Of a stretch of DNA of 62,914 nt, positions 24,080 through 34,000 are shown in pieces; position 1 is the first letter of the stretch, and each line of letters starts with the position of its first letter. The position numbers and the translations under genes were made by a program. The stretch is from positions 1-62,914 of the forward strand of contig JAIBAQ010000013.1 in assembly GCA_019695095.1 (NCBI GenBank), read 5' to 3'. The stretch comes from Candidatus Hydrogenedentota bacterium (GTDB lineage Bacteria; Hydrogenedentota; Hydrogenedentia; Hydrogenedentales; SLHB01). Under the pieces are notes generated by a model. The model had not been told where the DNA came from, ran no database searches, and was given only the letters and a program-made list of their open reading frames with translations.

Positions 24080-25195
24080 GTGGCGTCTGTGATTTCGTTA
24101 CGTTCATTGACGTCCGTTGCAGTTGTCGCCGGAGCGTGCATTTCGCCTGCGTTGGTCTTGGCGGACCCTTTGCCGCCAGAGCAGTTGCCCGTGATTAAAG
24201 GATTGCCGGACGCATTGCGCATGAACGATGGCTCCGCTATTACGTCGCCAGCCCAATGGGAAGCGCGGCGCGTGGAAATGAAGAAGCTGATAGTCGAGTA
24301 CGAGTACGGGCACGCGCCTGAAGGCCCATTTAAGGTCGAAGCGACTTCGGTGGACGACGTTGGACTTGAAAACGACGGAGTCACCCGGCACCGCGTGGCG
24401 CATCTTATCGTGGACCCGGTCAAGCGCGTGCCGATAGACCTTCACCTGTTCACACCCGCCGAGGGAAAGACGCCGATGCCCGTTATCGTGGGCATTGGAA
24501 AGGGGTGCCCAAATATCGGCGAGATCAACCAGCGCGGGTATGCGTTCGCATGCTTTGCCCACCGAAACCTCGATCCGGATACGGAAGGTAAGGACGATGT
24601 AGGTCCTGCGCAGGCGGCGTATCCGGAATGCGATTGGGGAAGTGTCGCGATTTGGGCGTGGGGCGCGTCGCGTGTGCTGGATTATCTGCTCACGCAGCCG
24701 GAATTCGATAAGAACCGCGTGGTGGTTACGGGACATTCGCGGACGGGCAAGGCCGCGTTGTTGGCGGGTGCATTGGACGAGCGGTTTGCGGTGGTCGTGC
24801 CGAATGGGTCGGGATGCGGCGGGGCCAGCGCGTATCGCGTGTATTCGAAGAACAGCGAGACGCTGGCGCTCATCACCAATAAGCTGCGCTTCTACAGTTG
24901 GTTCCAAAAAGACTTCGGTCGGTTCGCCGGAAACGAAACACGGCTGCCGTTCGATCAGCATTTTCTGAGGGCATTGGTCGCCCCGAGGGCGGTGTTGTGT
25001 ACAGAGGCGCGCGGCGATACCTGGGCCAATCCCGACGGGAACAAGGCCGCGTTTGAGGCAGCACAACCCGTGTTCGACTTCCTAGGAGTCCCGAAGCACA
25101 ACGCGATGCATATTCGCGAGGGCGAGCACGACCAGCTTGCGGAGGATTTCCGCGCGTTGCTGGATTTCGCTGATACGTGCTTCGGAAGACCGTAG
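24080..25195 (+). CDS. CE15-like glucuronoyl esterase
   Basis: This 371-residue alpha/beta hydrolase has an N-terminal export signal (VISLRSLTSVAVVAGACISPALVLA). It resembles CE15 glucuronoyl methylesterases, which split lignin-glucuronoxylan or pectin-type esters. Motifs include WEARRVEMKKLIVEYEYG, the nucleophile elbow GHSRTGK with S220, PNGSGCGGASAYRV, LPFDQHFLRALVAPR and the late histidine H350 in EGEHDQ. The start is GTG at 24080 or GTG at 24089; both lie at the end of the structured repeat and neither has a strong ribosome binding site. The catalytic acid is not assigned with certainty. Confidence 0.82.
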   Translation: MASVISLRSLTSVAVVAGACISPALVLADPLPPEQLPVIKGLPDALRMNDGSAITSPAQWEARRVEMKKLIVEYEYGHAPEGPFKVEATSVDDVGLENDGVTRHRVAHLIVDPVKRVPIDLHLFTPAEGKTPMPVIVGIGKGCPNIGEINQRGYAFACFAHRNLDPDTEGKDDVGPAQAAYPECDWGSVAIWAWGASRVLDYLLTQPEFDKNRVVVTGHSRTGKAALLAGALDERFAVVVPNGSGCGGASAYRVYSKNSETLALITNKLRFYSWFQKDFGRFAGNETRLPFDQHFLRALVAPRAVLCTEARGDTWANPDGNKAAFEAAQPVFDFLGVPKHNAMHIREGEHDQLAEDFRALLDFADTCFGRP

Positions 25196-25507
25196 AGACC
25201 GCCACGGGCGGTTCGTATCAATCCAGCAGAGACCTGCCGCTGATTGTTAGTTCAATGACAACAATTTTCGTTCGGGCGGAAACCAGGGACACGCACGTCT
25301 CCGCTTCGCTGCGCTTGTGTCAGTCCCTGCTTTCCGCTGCTTCTGACTCTTCTTTGGGTTTACCAATAATGTTGCCTCAATTACGATTGACTACACTAGG
25401 GCCAGTACAGCCATGCCAGGGTCGCCAGATTTTTCGAGGGCTTAACGCCGGCATTCTGTACCCTAAGTCTCGTGCAAAGTCCAGCGCTGTTGCAGTAGAG
25501 TTAGCGC
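25196..25507. other. Intergenic gap with long imperfect hairpin
   Basis: This 312-bp gap holds no convincing gene. A 62-nt hairpin lies at 25276-25337: GCGGAAACCAGGGAC pairs with GTCCCTGCTTTCCGC with one mismatch. It is 80 nt after the esterase stop, so it may end that transcript. The rest is AT-richer than the surroundings and could hold the kinase promoter, but I cannot assign hexamers. Confidence 0.5.
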
Positions 25508-27763
25508 ATGGTTGACATCTTCGAATTGATTCCGAGTCCGATTCTTGAGGTGGATGTTGAAGGCCGCGTGGTTCAAGCGAACGAGGCGGCGCGGCAGGCT
25601 TTCGCGGCGCTGGCTTCCGCCGATGCGCGATTGACCGATATTCTGCCGGATTCCCGGTTTTTCGACCTCAAGGGGTGCATTGCGGGGGGCCCGCCGATTC
25701 TCGTGTGCGGCGCGACGGGTGACGCACACCACCATTTCCAGATTCGCGGCATTCCGGGATGTGACATAGCGTTGGTGTTCGCGACGAATACATCGGACAT
25801 GCGCCGGACGGGGTCGGAACTTGCGCGCGTACTGTTGATCGCATTGAGCCTGGGGCAAGCGAATTTCTTCAAGACGGTCGTGGGCGCGTTGGCGGTGTTT
25901 CCGGGCGTGCGATACGCGGTGCTGGCGGAGATCGAAAGCGCGGCGCAGCGCAAGGCTCGGGTCCTGGAATGCTGGCAGCAGTCTTCCGTTCCTCAGCTTT
26001 CGGAAATAGACATGCGAGGGACGCCGTTCGACGCGCTCGTCTTGCCGGAGGCAACCACGGTGATCTTGAACGATGAAGAACTGGTTGCCGAATATCCGGA
26101 CTTTGAGTTGCCAAAGCTAACCGAATCGAGAGGATTTGCCGGGGTCCCGGTAAGAAGTCCACATGGCGATGCGATTGGCTTTTTGGCGCTGTTGTCGGTG
26201 CATCCCGTCCAAGACTATCGCGCGTTTCACTTAATGCTGGAGGTATTTGCGGCGTGCTGTGCGGCGGAGATGCAGCGTAGAAACGCGGAGACGCGTTTCG
26301 AGGACATTCTGGTTTCGTACGAGCAGCAGTTGAAAGAGCTCTCGTGCATTTACAGCATGGCGGAATCGTTGCGCACGGGCGAAAGCGTCCCCGACATATG
26401 CAAGGAAATTGTACGCATCATTCCCACTGCGTGGCGGTTTCCGGAGCATGCGTTTGCCCGCATCATGTTCGACGGCATCAATTACGACAGCGCACAGATC
26501 GTCAGTACGCCGTTTGTCCAGTCGTCGGCCATCGTGGTGAATCGAAAGCCGAGGGGCATGGTGCAGGTCTTCTATGCCGATACGGTTCAGTCGCGCAAGG
26601 ACGTGGGACCGTTCGTGGCCTCGGAGCGGAAGCTGCTGGACACGATAGCGCGAATGTTGGGCGAGGCCATCGAGCGCCATGAGGCGGAGGCCGACAACCG
26701 CCGCAATGCGTTGCTGCTGGCGCAGGAACTGAACAGGCTCGAGACGATTGTGCGAACGATCGGCGAAGGTGTGGTGGTCACAGACACGCATGACCGCGTA
26801 TTGCTGATGAACACGGTGGCGCAGGACCTGCTGGGGTACTCCCGGAGGGAGCCGGTGGGCGAGAATTTGCTCTTGGTGTTGCATGACACACGCTTCAGGG
26901 AGATGTGGCGGGAAACCGCTTCAAGCGGCATCGATTTCACAAAAGAAGAGTTGCGGATCGAATCTGTACCGCCGCGAATCTTGTGGGCGACGCGCTCGCG
27001 CATTCCGGAGTTGCTCCAGGGAGAAGACTGCTTCGTGACCATATTTCAGGATGTCACGAAGCAGCGTGAAATCGATCAGATGAAGACGGATTTTGTGTCG
27101 GCGGTGTCGCATGAGTTGCGCACGCCGATGACGTCGATCAAGGGATTCGTGAGCACGTTGCTGCACAAGCCGGATATTGAACCGGAACGCCGGGAACGAT
27201 TCCTGAGTATCATCGCGGAAGAATCCGAGCGTCTGATGAAGCTCATCGAAGATCTGCTTGAGATGGCATCGATCGAATCCGGCAGGGCTTCGGTCCGCCT
27301 GGCTCCGGTCGAGGTATCGCGGGTGGTCGAGACGGTTGCGTCGGCGCTTCTGCCGGTCATAGAGGGTAAGCATCTGACGTTTGTGCGTGACATACCGAGA
27401 GACCTCTCCCCCATTGTGGCCGACGCGAGCAAGCTTCACACCATCATCTTCAATCTTGTGGAGAACGCAACGAAGTTCACGCCACCGGGGGGAACGATAT
27501 CCATATCGGCCCGTGCGGATGATGTCAATCTTGAGCTCACGGTGAAGGACTCGGGGATAGGCATCGCGCGAGAAAACCTGGATCGGTTGTTTGAGCGGTT
27601 CTACCAAGTGCAGCACGGTTCGGACAAATCCCCCGGGACAGGACTTGGATTGTACCTGGTTAAGGAAATGGTTACACTTCACAAGGGAAGTGTAAGTGTC
27701 GACAGCGAGCTTGGCGGCGGAGCCGTGTTCCGTGTGGTTCTGCCATTGACGCAAGAATCCTAG
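25508..27763 (+). CDS. PAS/GAF sensor histidine kinase
   Basis: This 751-residue kinase has no clear transmembrane helix and is probably cytoplasmic. An N-terminal PAS-like segment (about 1-85, FELIPSPILEVDVEGRVVQANEAA) precedes two GAF-like regions (about 110-245 and 275-395). A second PAS follows at about 405-520 (LNRLETIVRTIGEGVVVTDTH). HisKA begins at about 524 with the phosphoacceptor H535 in VSHELRTP. HATPase_c has FNLVENATKF (N box), VKDSGIGIARENLDRLFERFYQV (G1/F) and GTGLGLYLVKEMV (G2). The REC-GGDEF gene 362 nt downstream is its likely partner. Confidence 0.93.
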   Translation: MVDIFELIPSPILEVDVEGRVVQANEAARQAFAALASADARLTDILPDSRFFDLKGCIAGGPPILVCGATGDAHHHFQIRGIPGCDIALVFATNTSDMRRTGSELARVLLIALSLGQANFFKTVVGALAVFPGVRYAVLAEIESAAQRKARVLECWQQSSVPQLSEIDMRGTPFDALVLPEATTVILNDEELVAEYPDFELPKLTESRGFAGVPVRSPHGDAIGFLALLSVHPVQDYRAFHLMLEVFAACCAAEMQRRNAETRFEDILVSYEQQLKELSCIYSMAESLRTGESVPDICKEIVRIIPTAWRFPEHAFARIMFDGINYDSAQIVSTPFVQSSAIVVNRKPRGMVQVFYADTVQSRKDVGPFVASERKLLDTIARMLGEAIERHEAEADNRRNALLLAQELNRLETIVRTIGEGVVVTDTHDRVLLMNTVAQDLLGYSRREPVGENLLLVLHDTRFREMWRETASSGIDFTKEELRIESVPPRILWATRSRIPELLQGEDCFVTIFQDVTKQREIDQMKTDFVSAVSHELRTPMTSIKGFVSTLLHKPDIEPERRERFLSIIAEESERLMKLIEDLLEMASIESGRASVRLAPVEVSRVVETVASALLPVIEGKHLTFVRDIPRDLSPIVADASKLHTIIFNLVENATKFTPPGGTISISARADDVNLELTVKDSGIGIARENLDRLFERFYQVQHGSDKSPGTGLGLYLVKEMVTLHKGSVSVDSELGGGAVFRVVLPLTQES

Positions 27764-27847
27764 ATCTCACCGTGGGGACGGATTGGGTGCCGCAACCGGT
27801 TCCATTCGCGAGGTCGTGACGCTGAATGCTTCTCGATTCTGGACCGC

Positions 27848-28025
27848 AATTTGCCTCGGCGCTCTATCGCGCCGGTGCAAATTGGTCACGTGCAAGACTT
27901 TGAGGTTATGCCATGAGGATTTCTCGCGAACACTCTCTGTTTTAGGAGAGCCGCTTTGTTTTTCGCCGTAAGACTCGCAGACACACTGGTTACAAGAGAG
28001 GTTCACATGTGTTCGTGAGAAATCC
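27848..28025 (+). repeat. Structured dispersed repeat R170, copy 2
   Basis: This copy lies between the kinase and REC-GGDEF genes. The proximal hairpin is AATTTGC...GCAAATT (27848-27883). The linker reads GAGGTTATGCCATGAGG. The terminal inverted repeat is GGATTTCTCGCGAACAC (27917-27933) with GTGTTCGTGAGAAATCC (28009-28025), which keeps pairing except for one G-U. Orientation is the same as copy 1. Confidence 0.85.
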
Positions 28026-28125
28026 GGCCTGGACCGCGGACGAAGAGTCGCGGAAATGTTCATGATGGCTGCAGAGAAGCGCTTCCGGCGTTAATCCGGG
28101 GCGTCGCAATTGCGGAGGACGCGCG

Positions 28126-29040
28126 GTGGAAGAACCGCAGACGTACACGGTTCTTGTCGTTGAAGACGATAAGCACACGGCCGAGTTGCTTTCATACAAT
28201 CTTACCGAGGCTGGGTTTCACGTATTCCAGGCGCACGACGGCGTGGACGCGCTGAAGAAGCTCGACATCGTGACGGTGGATCTGATCATTTGCGACATCA
28301 TGATGCCGCAGATGGATGGCTTTACGTTACGGCAGAGACTGCTCAAAAATCCCGCACAGCAACACACGCCATTCATCTTTTTGACTGCCAAGTCTCAACC
28401 GGAGGATCAGATCCGCGGACTTGAATCGGGAGTGGACGAGTACATCACGAAGCCATTCGATCCCCATGTGTTTGTGGCGCGGGTGCATGCAGTGTTACGG
28501 CGACACGAGAACATGGCGCAGTTGGTGCGCCGGGATCCGTTGACCCAATTGTTGAATCGCAATACGCTGGAACGCGAGATCGAACGAGAATTGGCGCGTA
28601 TCAAGCGGTATTCGGGAATAGGCAGCCTGGTCTTCTTGGATCTGGACGACTTCAAGGAGATTAACGATCGACTTGGCCACGCCACGGGCGACCGGGCGCT
28701 GGTGCGGCTGGCTTCGGTACTGACGAGCGAGATTCGAAGCGTGGATATCGTGGGACGGTACGGCGGCGAAGAGTTTGTGCTGTATTTCCCGGAGTCGACG
28801 ATAGAGACGAGCCGCGGGATCGTGGAACGTATGCACGCGGCATTTGTCGAGCTATCACAGGAAGAGGACAACGAGCTATTGACGTTCAGCGCGGGAATCG
28901 CGGAAGCGCCCAGGCACGGCAGCGATTTTAAGACATTGTGTTCGCGCGCGGACGAAGCTATGTACTCCGCAAAACATCAGGGTAAAGCGCGGATTATCGC
29001 GTGGACGGACACAAAAAGCGAAAGCTCAAAGCCTGCGTAG
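28126..29040 (+). CDS. Response regulator with GGDEF output
   Basis: This 304-residue protein starts at GTG, 7 nt after GGAGG. The receiver domain (about 1-125) has acidic residues in VVEDDK, phosphoacceptor D57 in ICDIMMP, Thr in FLTAKS and Lys in ITKPFDP. The GGDEF domain (about 140-295) has DLDDFKEINDRLGHATGD and an intact GGEEF signature at residues 213-217, so it should make cyclic di-GMP. No RxxD inhibitory site is obvious before the signature. It is the probable partner of the upstream kinase, with a structured repeat between the two genes. Confidence 0.93.
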   Translation: MEEPQTYTVLVVEDDKHTAELLSYNLTEAGFHVFQAHDGVDALKKLDIVTVDLIICDIMMPQMDGFTLRQRLLKNPAQQHTPFIFLTAKSQPEDQIRGLESGVDEYITKPFDPHVFVARVHAVLRRHENMAQLVRRDPLTQLLNRNTLEREIERELARIKRYSGIGSLVFLDLDDFKEINDRLGHATGDRALVRLASVLTSEIRSVDIVGRYGGEEFVLYFPESTIETSRGIVERMHAAFVELSQEEDNELLTFSAGIAEAPRHGSDFKTLCSRADEAMYSAKHQGKARIIAWTDTKSESSKPA

Positions 29041-29088
29041 TTTCTGGGTTTTAGTTTGGGGACACCAAACGACAGGGGGGATTGGGTG

Positions 29089-30126
29089 ATGCTGAAACAG
29101 TGGGTTCTATCTGCAGTCGTATTTGTGGCCCCTTGTCTGATGGCCATTGCTGCCGAGCAACCACAGCACGTCGTCGTCGCGCCTGCTCAGGGGCAGACGC
29201 CTCGCAACAGTGAGGCTGCAATCATTGCACTGAAAGACGGCTCGCTGCTGCTTGGCTGGACAGAATTCTATGATGGGCGCGGCGAAGACCACGGTCCCGC
29301 GCGGATATCCGGACTGATCTCCAAAGACGGGGGCGTGACTTGGGGTGACAAATACACGCTCATCGAGAATGACGGCGGGTGCAACGTGATGGAAGTCAAC
29401 TTCCTGCGTTTGTCTGACAGCGAGATCGCGCTGTTCTATTGTCAGAAAAACACTGAGAGCAGCGATTGCAGGATCATGCTTCGCACGACGCTCGATGAGG
29501 GCAAAACTTGGGGAGAGGCAAAGCAACTTAGTCCTGCGGGAAAGTACACGGGGTTGACGAATGGCCGTTCGTTGCGGCTGAAGTCGGGCCGCATTTTGAT
29601 TGAGGCGTGGGAAGGCGGGACAAGCTACTGCTGCCTGTCGGATGACAACGGCAAGACGTGGCGCGATGGAGCGCGCGTGAAGCCGGAGAAGGGCGAGTGC
29701 TGGGAGCCGGTGTGCATCGAATTGAAAGACGGCCGCGTGATGATGCTCCTTCGGACGCAATTGGGCGGACAGTACAAGACGATTTCATCGGATGGCGGCG
29801 AGACGTGGAGCGTGCCTGTGGCAACGCCGCTTGAAGGGACTGCGGCGCCGGCGATGCTCTCTAGGGTGCCGACTACGGGAGACATTCTCGTCATCTGGAA
29901 TCACAACCCTGGCGCGGGGAGCCGGAATCCGTTGACAGCGGCGGTCTCAAAGGATGAAGGCGAGACATGGGTTCAGTTCAAGAATGTCGAAGATGCTGCA
30001 GATGATGCGTGGGCGTATCCGGCGATAACGTGGGTTGGAGACACGGCGCTGGTGACGTATTTCAATTACAAGGGGGGATTGTCGTTGCTGCTGAAGCGCA
30101 TTCCTGCGGTATGGTTTTACGAGTAG
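29089..30126 (+). CDS. Exported BNR/sialidase-like protein
   Basis: The ATG at 29089 follows GGGGGGATTGGG. The 345-residue protein has a signal peptide (VLSAVVFVAPCLMAIAA). It has five Asp-box turns spaced along a beta-propeller: SKDGGVTW, TLDEGKTW, SDDNGKTW, SSDGGETW and SKDEGETW. The fold matches exo-alpha-sialidases and related propeller proteins. The arginine triad of a true sialidase cannot be assigned with confidence, and many members from environmental bacteria act on other sugars or none. It lies 48 nt after the REC-GGDEF gene and may be co-transcribed with it. Confidence 0.8.
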   Translation: MLKQWVLSAVVFVAPCLMAIAAEQPQHVVVAPAQGQTPRNSEAAIIALKDGSLLLGWTEFYDGRGEDHGPARISGLISKDGGVTWGDKYTLIENDGGCNVMEVNFLRLSDSEIALFYCQKNTESSDCRIMLRTTLDEGKTWGEAKQLSPAGKYTGLTNGRSLRLKSGRILIEAWEGGTSYCCLSDDNGKTWRDGARVKPEKGECWEPVCIELKDGRVMMLLRTQLGGQYKTISSDGGETWSVPVATPLEGTAAPAMLSRVPTTGDILVIWNHNPGAGSRNPLTAAVSKDEGETWVQFKNVEDAADDAWAYPAITWVGDTALVTYFNYKGGLSLLLKRIPAVWFYE

Positions 30127-30190
30127 GGGCTGAGGGAACGGCGAAGAGAAGTAGATTCTCACGAAGGGACGCAGGGGGAACTGGGGCAGA

Positions 30191-30219
30191 TTTGAAATCT
30201 CAAATTTTGAGATTTCAAA
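30191..30219. repeat. 29-nt perfect AT-rich palindrome
   Basis: TTTGAAATCTCAAA (30191-30204) and TTTGAGATTTCAAA (30206-30219) are perfect complements around a single T. It lies 65 nt after the sialidase-like gene in an otherwise GC-rich region. It could be a protein-binding dyad or a cruciform; it lacks the GC stem of an intrinsic terminator. Confidence 0.75.
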
Positions 30220-30372
30220 TTGGGATATTGGAGGCGCGTCTTCTGGCGTATTGGAGCGCGACAATCGTTTTGTGGTAGCATATATATTGCAAGGTCTGGG
30301 GTTCCTGTTTCGTACATTTCCTACGATTTCAAGGCCCAGGTGCATCTAGGGCGTGACATAGGAGGTCCACAC

Positions 30373-30999
30373 ATGTCTGCTGGAACTGCGTCTATTAATA
30401 TCGGCGAAGTCGTCCCACGCGCGTGGCGCGCTTTGATGAGCAATGCGGTCGTGATGATCGTCGGGTTCCTGATTATTGCCATATTGCTCGCGGTCACAGG
30501 AGTGATTCTCAGCATGTTCAAGCTTGGCCCGGTGGCGCAGCTTGTACTGGGCGGACCGCTCCTTCTGGGTTACTACGGGGCGGCATTGCGCGCGGCGCGA
30601 AGCGAGTCGCCGCAGTTTGGTCACGTGTTTGGAGGATTCCAGCGCTTTGTGCCTGCGCTCATCGCCAACCTGGTGATATCGGCGTTTAACATCGTGGCGC
30701 TTGTGGTTGGCTTCATTTCGCCGACGTTGGCATCGCTGTGCGCACTTCCTGGCCTGGTCCTCGCGTTCATCTTCTGCACGACGTATTTCTTTATGGATGA
30801 CCAGAAACTTGAACCTTTGCCCGCTCTGCAAGCCAGTATGAAGCGCGTGATGGACAACTTGGTGCAGTGGATCGTCCTTTTCCTGGCCATCATCGGCTTC
30901 AACATCGTTGGTGTTCTCGCCTGCGGAGTTGGCGTGTTGATCTCGGCGCCTCTGTCGATAATCATGCTGGCAGTCGCCTACGACGACACGCGCGGCTAA
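30373..30999 (+). CDS. Small polytopic membrane protein (DUF975/DUF4013-like)
   Basis: The ATG at 30373 has a strong AGGAGGT site 9 nt upstream. The 208-residue protein has four to six hydrophobic helices (about 22-46, 53-72, 92-117, 118-142, 155-180, 182-203). The block GPLLLGYYGAALRAARSESPQFGHVFGGFQRFVPALIAN resembles DUF975/DUF4013-type membrane proteins of unknown function. It faces the repeat-domain protein gene tail to tail with a 13-bp gap. No function can be assigned. Confidence 0.72.
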   Translation: MSAGTASINIGEVVPRAWRALMSNAVVMIVGFLIIAILLAVTGVILSMFKLGPVAQLVLGGPLLLGYYGAALRAARSESPQFGHVFGGFQRFVPALIANLVISAFNIVALVVGFISPTLASLCALPGLVLAFIFCTTYFFMDDQKLEPLPALQASMKRVMDNLVQWIVLFLAIIGFNIVGVLACGVGVLISAPLSIIMLAVAYDDTRG

Positions 31000-31012
31000 G
31001 GGCAGCGACTCG

Positions 31013-34000
31013 CTACTTGCTCGGTGGAGCATCCGGTACAGCGAATTCCAGTTGAAGGGGTTCCGTGCCCACGGTGATGTGTTGCGTCACCAGAGGCTTG
31101 GGTTCTTCAATCGGCAGGTTTTCGAGCGACAGGGCTTCGATGCTGTCATTCTCCATGAGTTCTGACATTGCGGAGAGGTCTTCAGAAAAGATTTCAATGT
31201 CGTATTCGCCGGGTTCGAGGCCCGCGAAGGCGAAGGTACCCTCTTTGGTGACTTCCGCCGTAACTTGCCCGCTGCCCATGCCCGCGATATGGGCCAGATA
31301 GTCGAGTGGGTCCTCCGCCGAGGGCGAGGCCGCCGAGCCTGAATCGGGTTTGGAGATGACCACATAGGTGCCGGGGTGCGGAAACGAGCCATTGAGTTTG
31401 CCGCTCACGCGAGTGCCCGCGCCATCACCAAGGCTTACGGAAGTGATTTGTTCATCTGTTACGGTGAAGACCCGGGGTGCGATAGACACGCCTCCGGGTT
31501 CTTCACCGTACATGTTTAGAACTGCGTAACGCCCGACGGCTAGCCCCGAGACTTCGAACTGCCCTTGTGCGTCTGTCTTAATGGAAGTGACCCCGTTGGG
31601 GCCGGCGAGTTGTAGTTCTGCATCCGCAATGGGCTTGCCCCCGATTGAGTAGGTCCCTTTTGCGCCACCGCCGCGAGAGAATCTGGCTACATAGTCGACG
31701 ACGCCTGTCCCTTTGGGAACATCGACGCGGAATTGGCGGAAGGGGGCGTATGCAGGATGTTGGCCTTCCACTGTGTAGGCGCCGGCAATGACGTTGGGAA
31801 TGCTGAATCGGCCTTGGTTGTCGCTTGTCGCAGAGCCTGAACCCTTACCGCCGAAGATATCGGAGAAACCGGGATCTCCAAAGACGGCCATGAACTCGGA
31901 GGCGCCCGCCGGTTTTAGGTGTATAGTCGCACCGGGGATAGGCGTTCCCTTCACGTCAACCGCGGACCCGGAGAACGTGACGCCCGGCTCCAAACGGATC
32001 GTCATGTGCGGCAGGGTTGCGTTCTCCACAACGGTGAATGAAGTGGATTCGCCTGCCCCCTTCAGGGCACTCCGCGCTTCGACAATGTACTCGCCGGGTT
32101 CAACGTTCTTGAACGTAAAGGAACCGGACTCATCGGTTGCGGTTGACCCCGTGCCGCCATCAGAGAACATGTCTGGAAAGCTGGAAAACAACTGAGAGAT
32201 CGGGTCTTCGGCTTCGTCAGCTTCCTTCTTGGAGACTGCAAGTCGCACGTTACAGTTCTGAACCGCATTGCCAGCGGCATCGACCACGATTCCAGTCAGC
32301 GAGGGCATCGGGCGCAATTGCAGGGTAATGGACGTGCCGGTCTTTACATCGGTGGCGATAGCTACTCCCGCGGCGGAGGAACCTTTTACCTTGTAGGTGC
32401 CTTCGGGGATCTCGTCAATTGTGAATGAGCCGTCGGCATCTGAATAGGCAAAACCCATGCCATGAGGTTCTCTATCCGCATCGATCTCGACACCTTCCGC
32501 CGGTTTGCCATCCGGGTCAAACACGACTCCACGAATTACGCCGGAACGTTCGCGCATGGCGGCGGCGCTGATGCGCAGTTCCAGGTTAGCAACATCTGTC
32601 TTTCCATCGACGGTTAGAATAAGGGCATTCTTGTCTTCTTCCTCGGAAGCTTCGAAACCGACGTCCGGTCCGAGGCGATACGTGCCCGCCGGAACATGCT
32701 TGAACGCGAAGTGGCCCTGATCGTCTGCCTGTGTAATATCCGAGGAATCGAATGAGATGGATTCTTCGCCTGCCGGGACCAAATGGAGAACGTAATTTGC
32801 GGCAAGGGAATTGTCTTCGAGCTTTGCGACGCCACTGACAGAACATCCGGATACGAGAGTGATTTCGAGTTGGTGCGCGGAATTGCCTTTTGTCACACGG
32901 AATTCGGCGCTCTTCGCAGTGACGCGATCCTCGTGTTGGACGGACACGTAGTAGGGTTTGTCGAAGGCAAGACCAGCAATCAGGAAGCGGCCATCCGAAT
33001 CGGTAAGCGAGGAACCACCGCCAGTCCATTGAAGCATCGCTTCGGGCCCATAGCTTACGGTGAAGTCCGAGTCAGCTAGCGCCAGGACGGCAAAGGCCTC
33101 CGAAATGGGCTTGCCTTCCTCGTCGCGAACGACACCTTCGACGGTCCCGCCGTGTTGCAGCGCGAAATCGACGGCGTCGTGCTGAGAGCCTGCCGCAACG
33201 TTAACTACTTTGGCGGTAGCGGGATCGTCAACGTATCCCAGTTCACCGGCAAGTGCCAGGACTTTGTAGTTTCCTTCAGGGACACCTTCGAGGCGGTATG
33301 TTCCATCGCCAGCGGTAAGGCCATTGACGTTCTTTTCGAGAAACTCATCCTGCGAGGTGAAATACATGCCAAAAGCCGGCTCAAAACCGGAATCGCGCGC
33401 TTCCGACAGGGCAATTGTGACCCCTTCGATGGCCGCCCCGGTTTCGACGTCGGTGACTTTGCCGGAGATCGTGGCGCCTTTTGCCAAAGCGAAATCGACC
33501 CTTACCGAATCGGAAGCGGGTTCTCCGGTCTCTTTGATTTGCATGACGTAACCGCTGGCTAGGCAGGTGATGTTAGAGCCAGCCAACATATCGCTGAGAG
33601 TGAATGTGTATGAACCCTTTTCGTCGGCCTGAGTCGTAGGCAATTTCCCTCCAAGACCACCTTGCGCCATCGAAGATTGCGAACCCATCGCGGCCTGCAG
33701 TTGGGCCTTCAGAGAGTCCTCCAAGTCGGCCATGGAGGATGCCATAGAGTCCTCGGTCAGCTTCTGTACTTGTGGATTCGCAAATGCCGAAATGCCGCCG
33801 TGCGTGAAGTCTTCCACGGAGATGGTTGCACCGGGGACTGGTTGCCCAGTTACCTGGTCTATGACCGTTCCGTAGACGCGCAGGCCCGTGGTTTCCGCTG
33901 GGGCATTGACGGTTTCATCCTGCACGCCGGGAGCATTGGGTGTTGCTGGAGAGGGCAATTGGGTGAGTTGGGACACGTCAACCGGCAAAGAGACTTGTGC

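Noticed and set aside
25177-25515. 112-codon open frame in the gap before the kinase
   Set aside because: It spans the long hairpin and has no ribosome binding site or conserved look.
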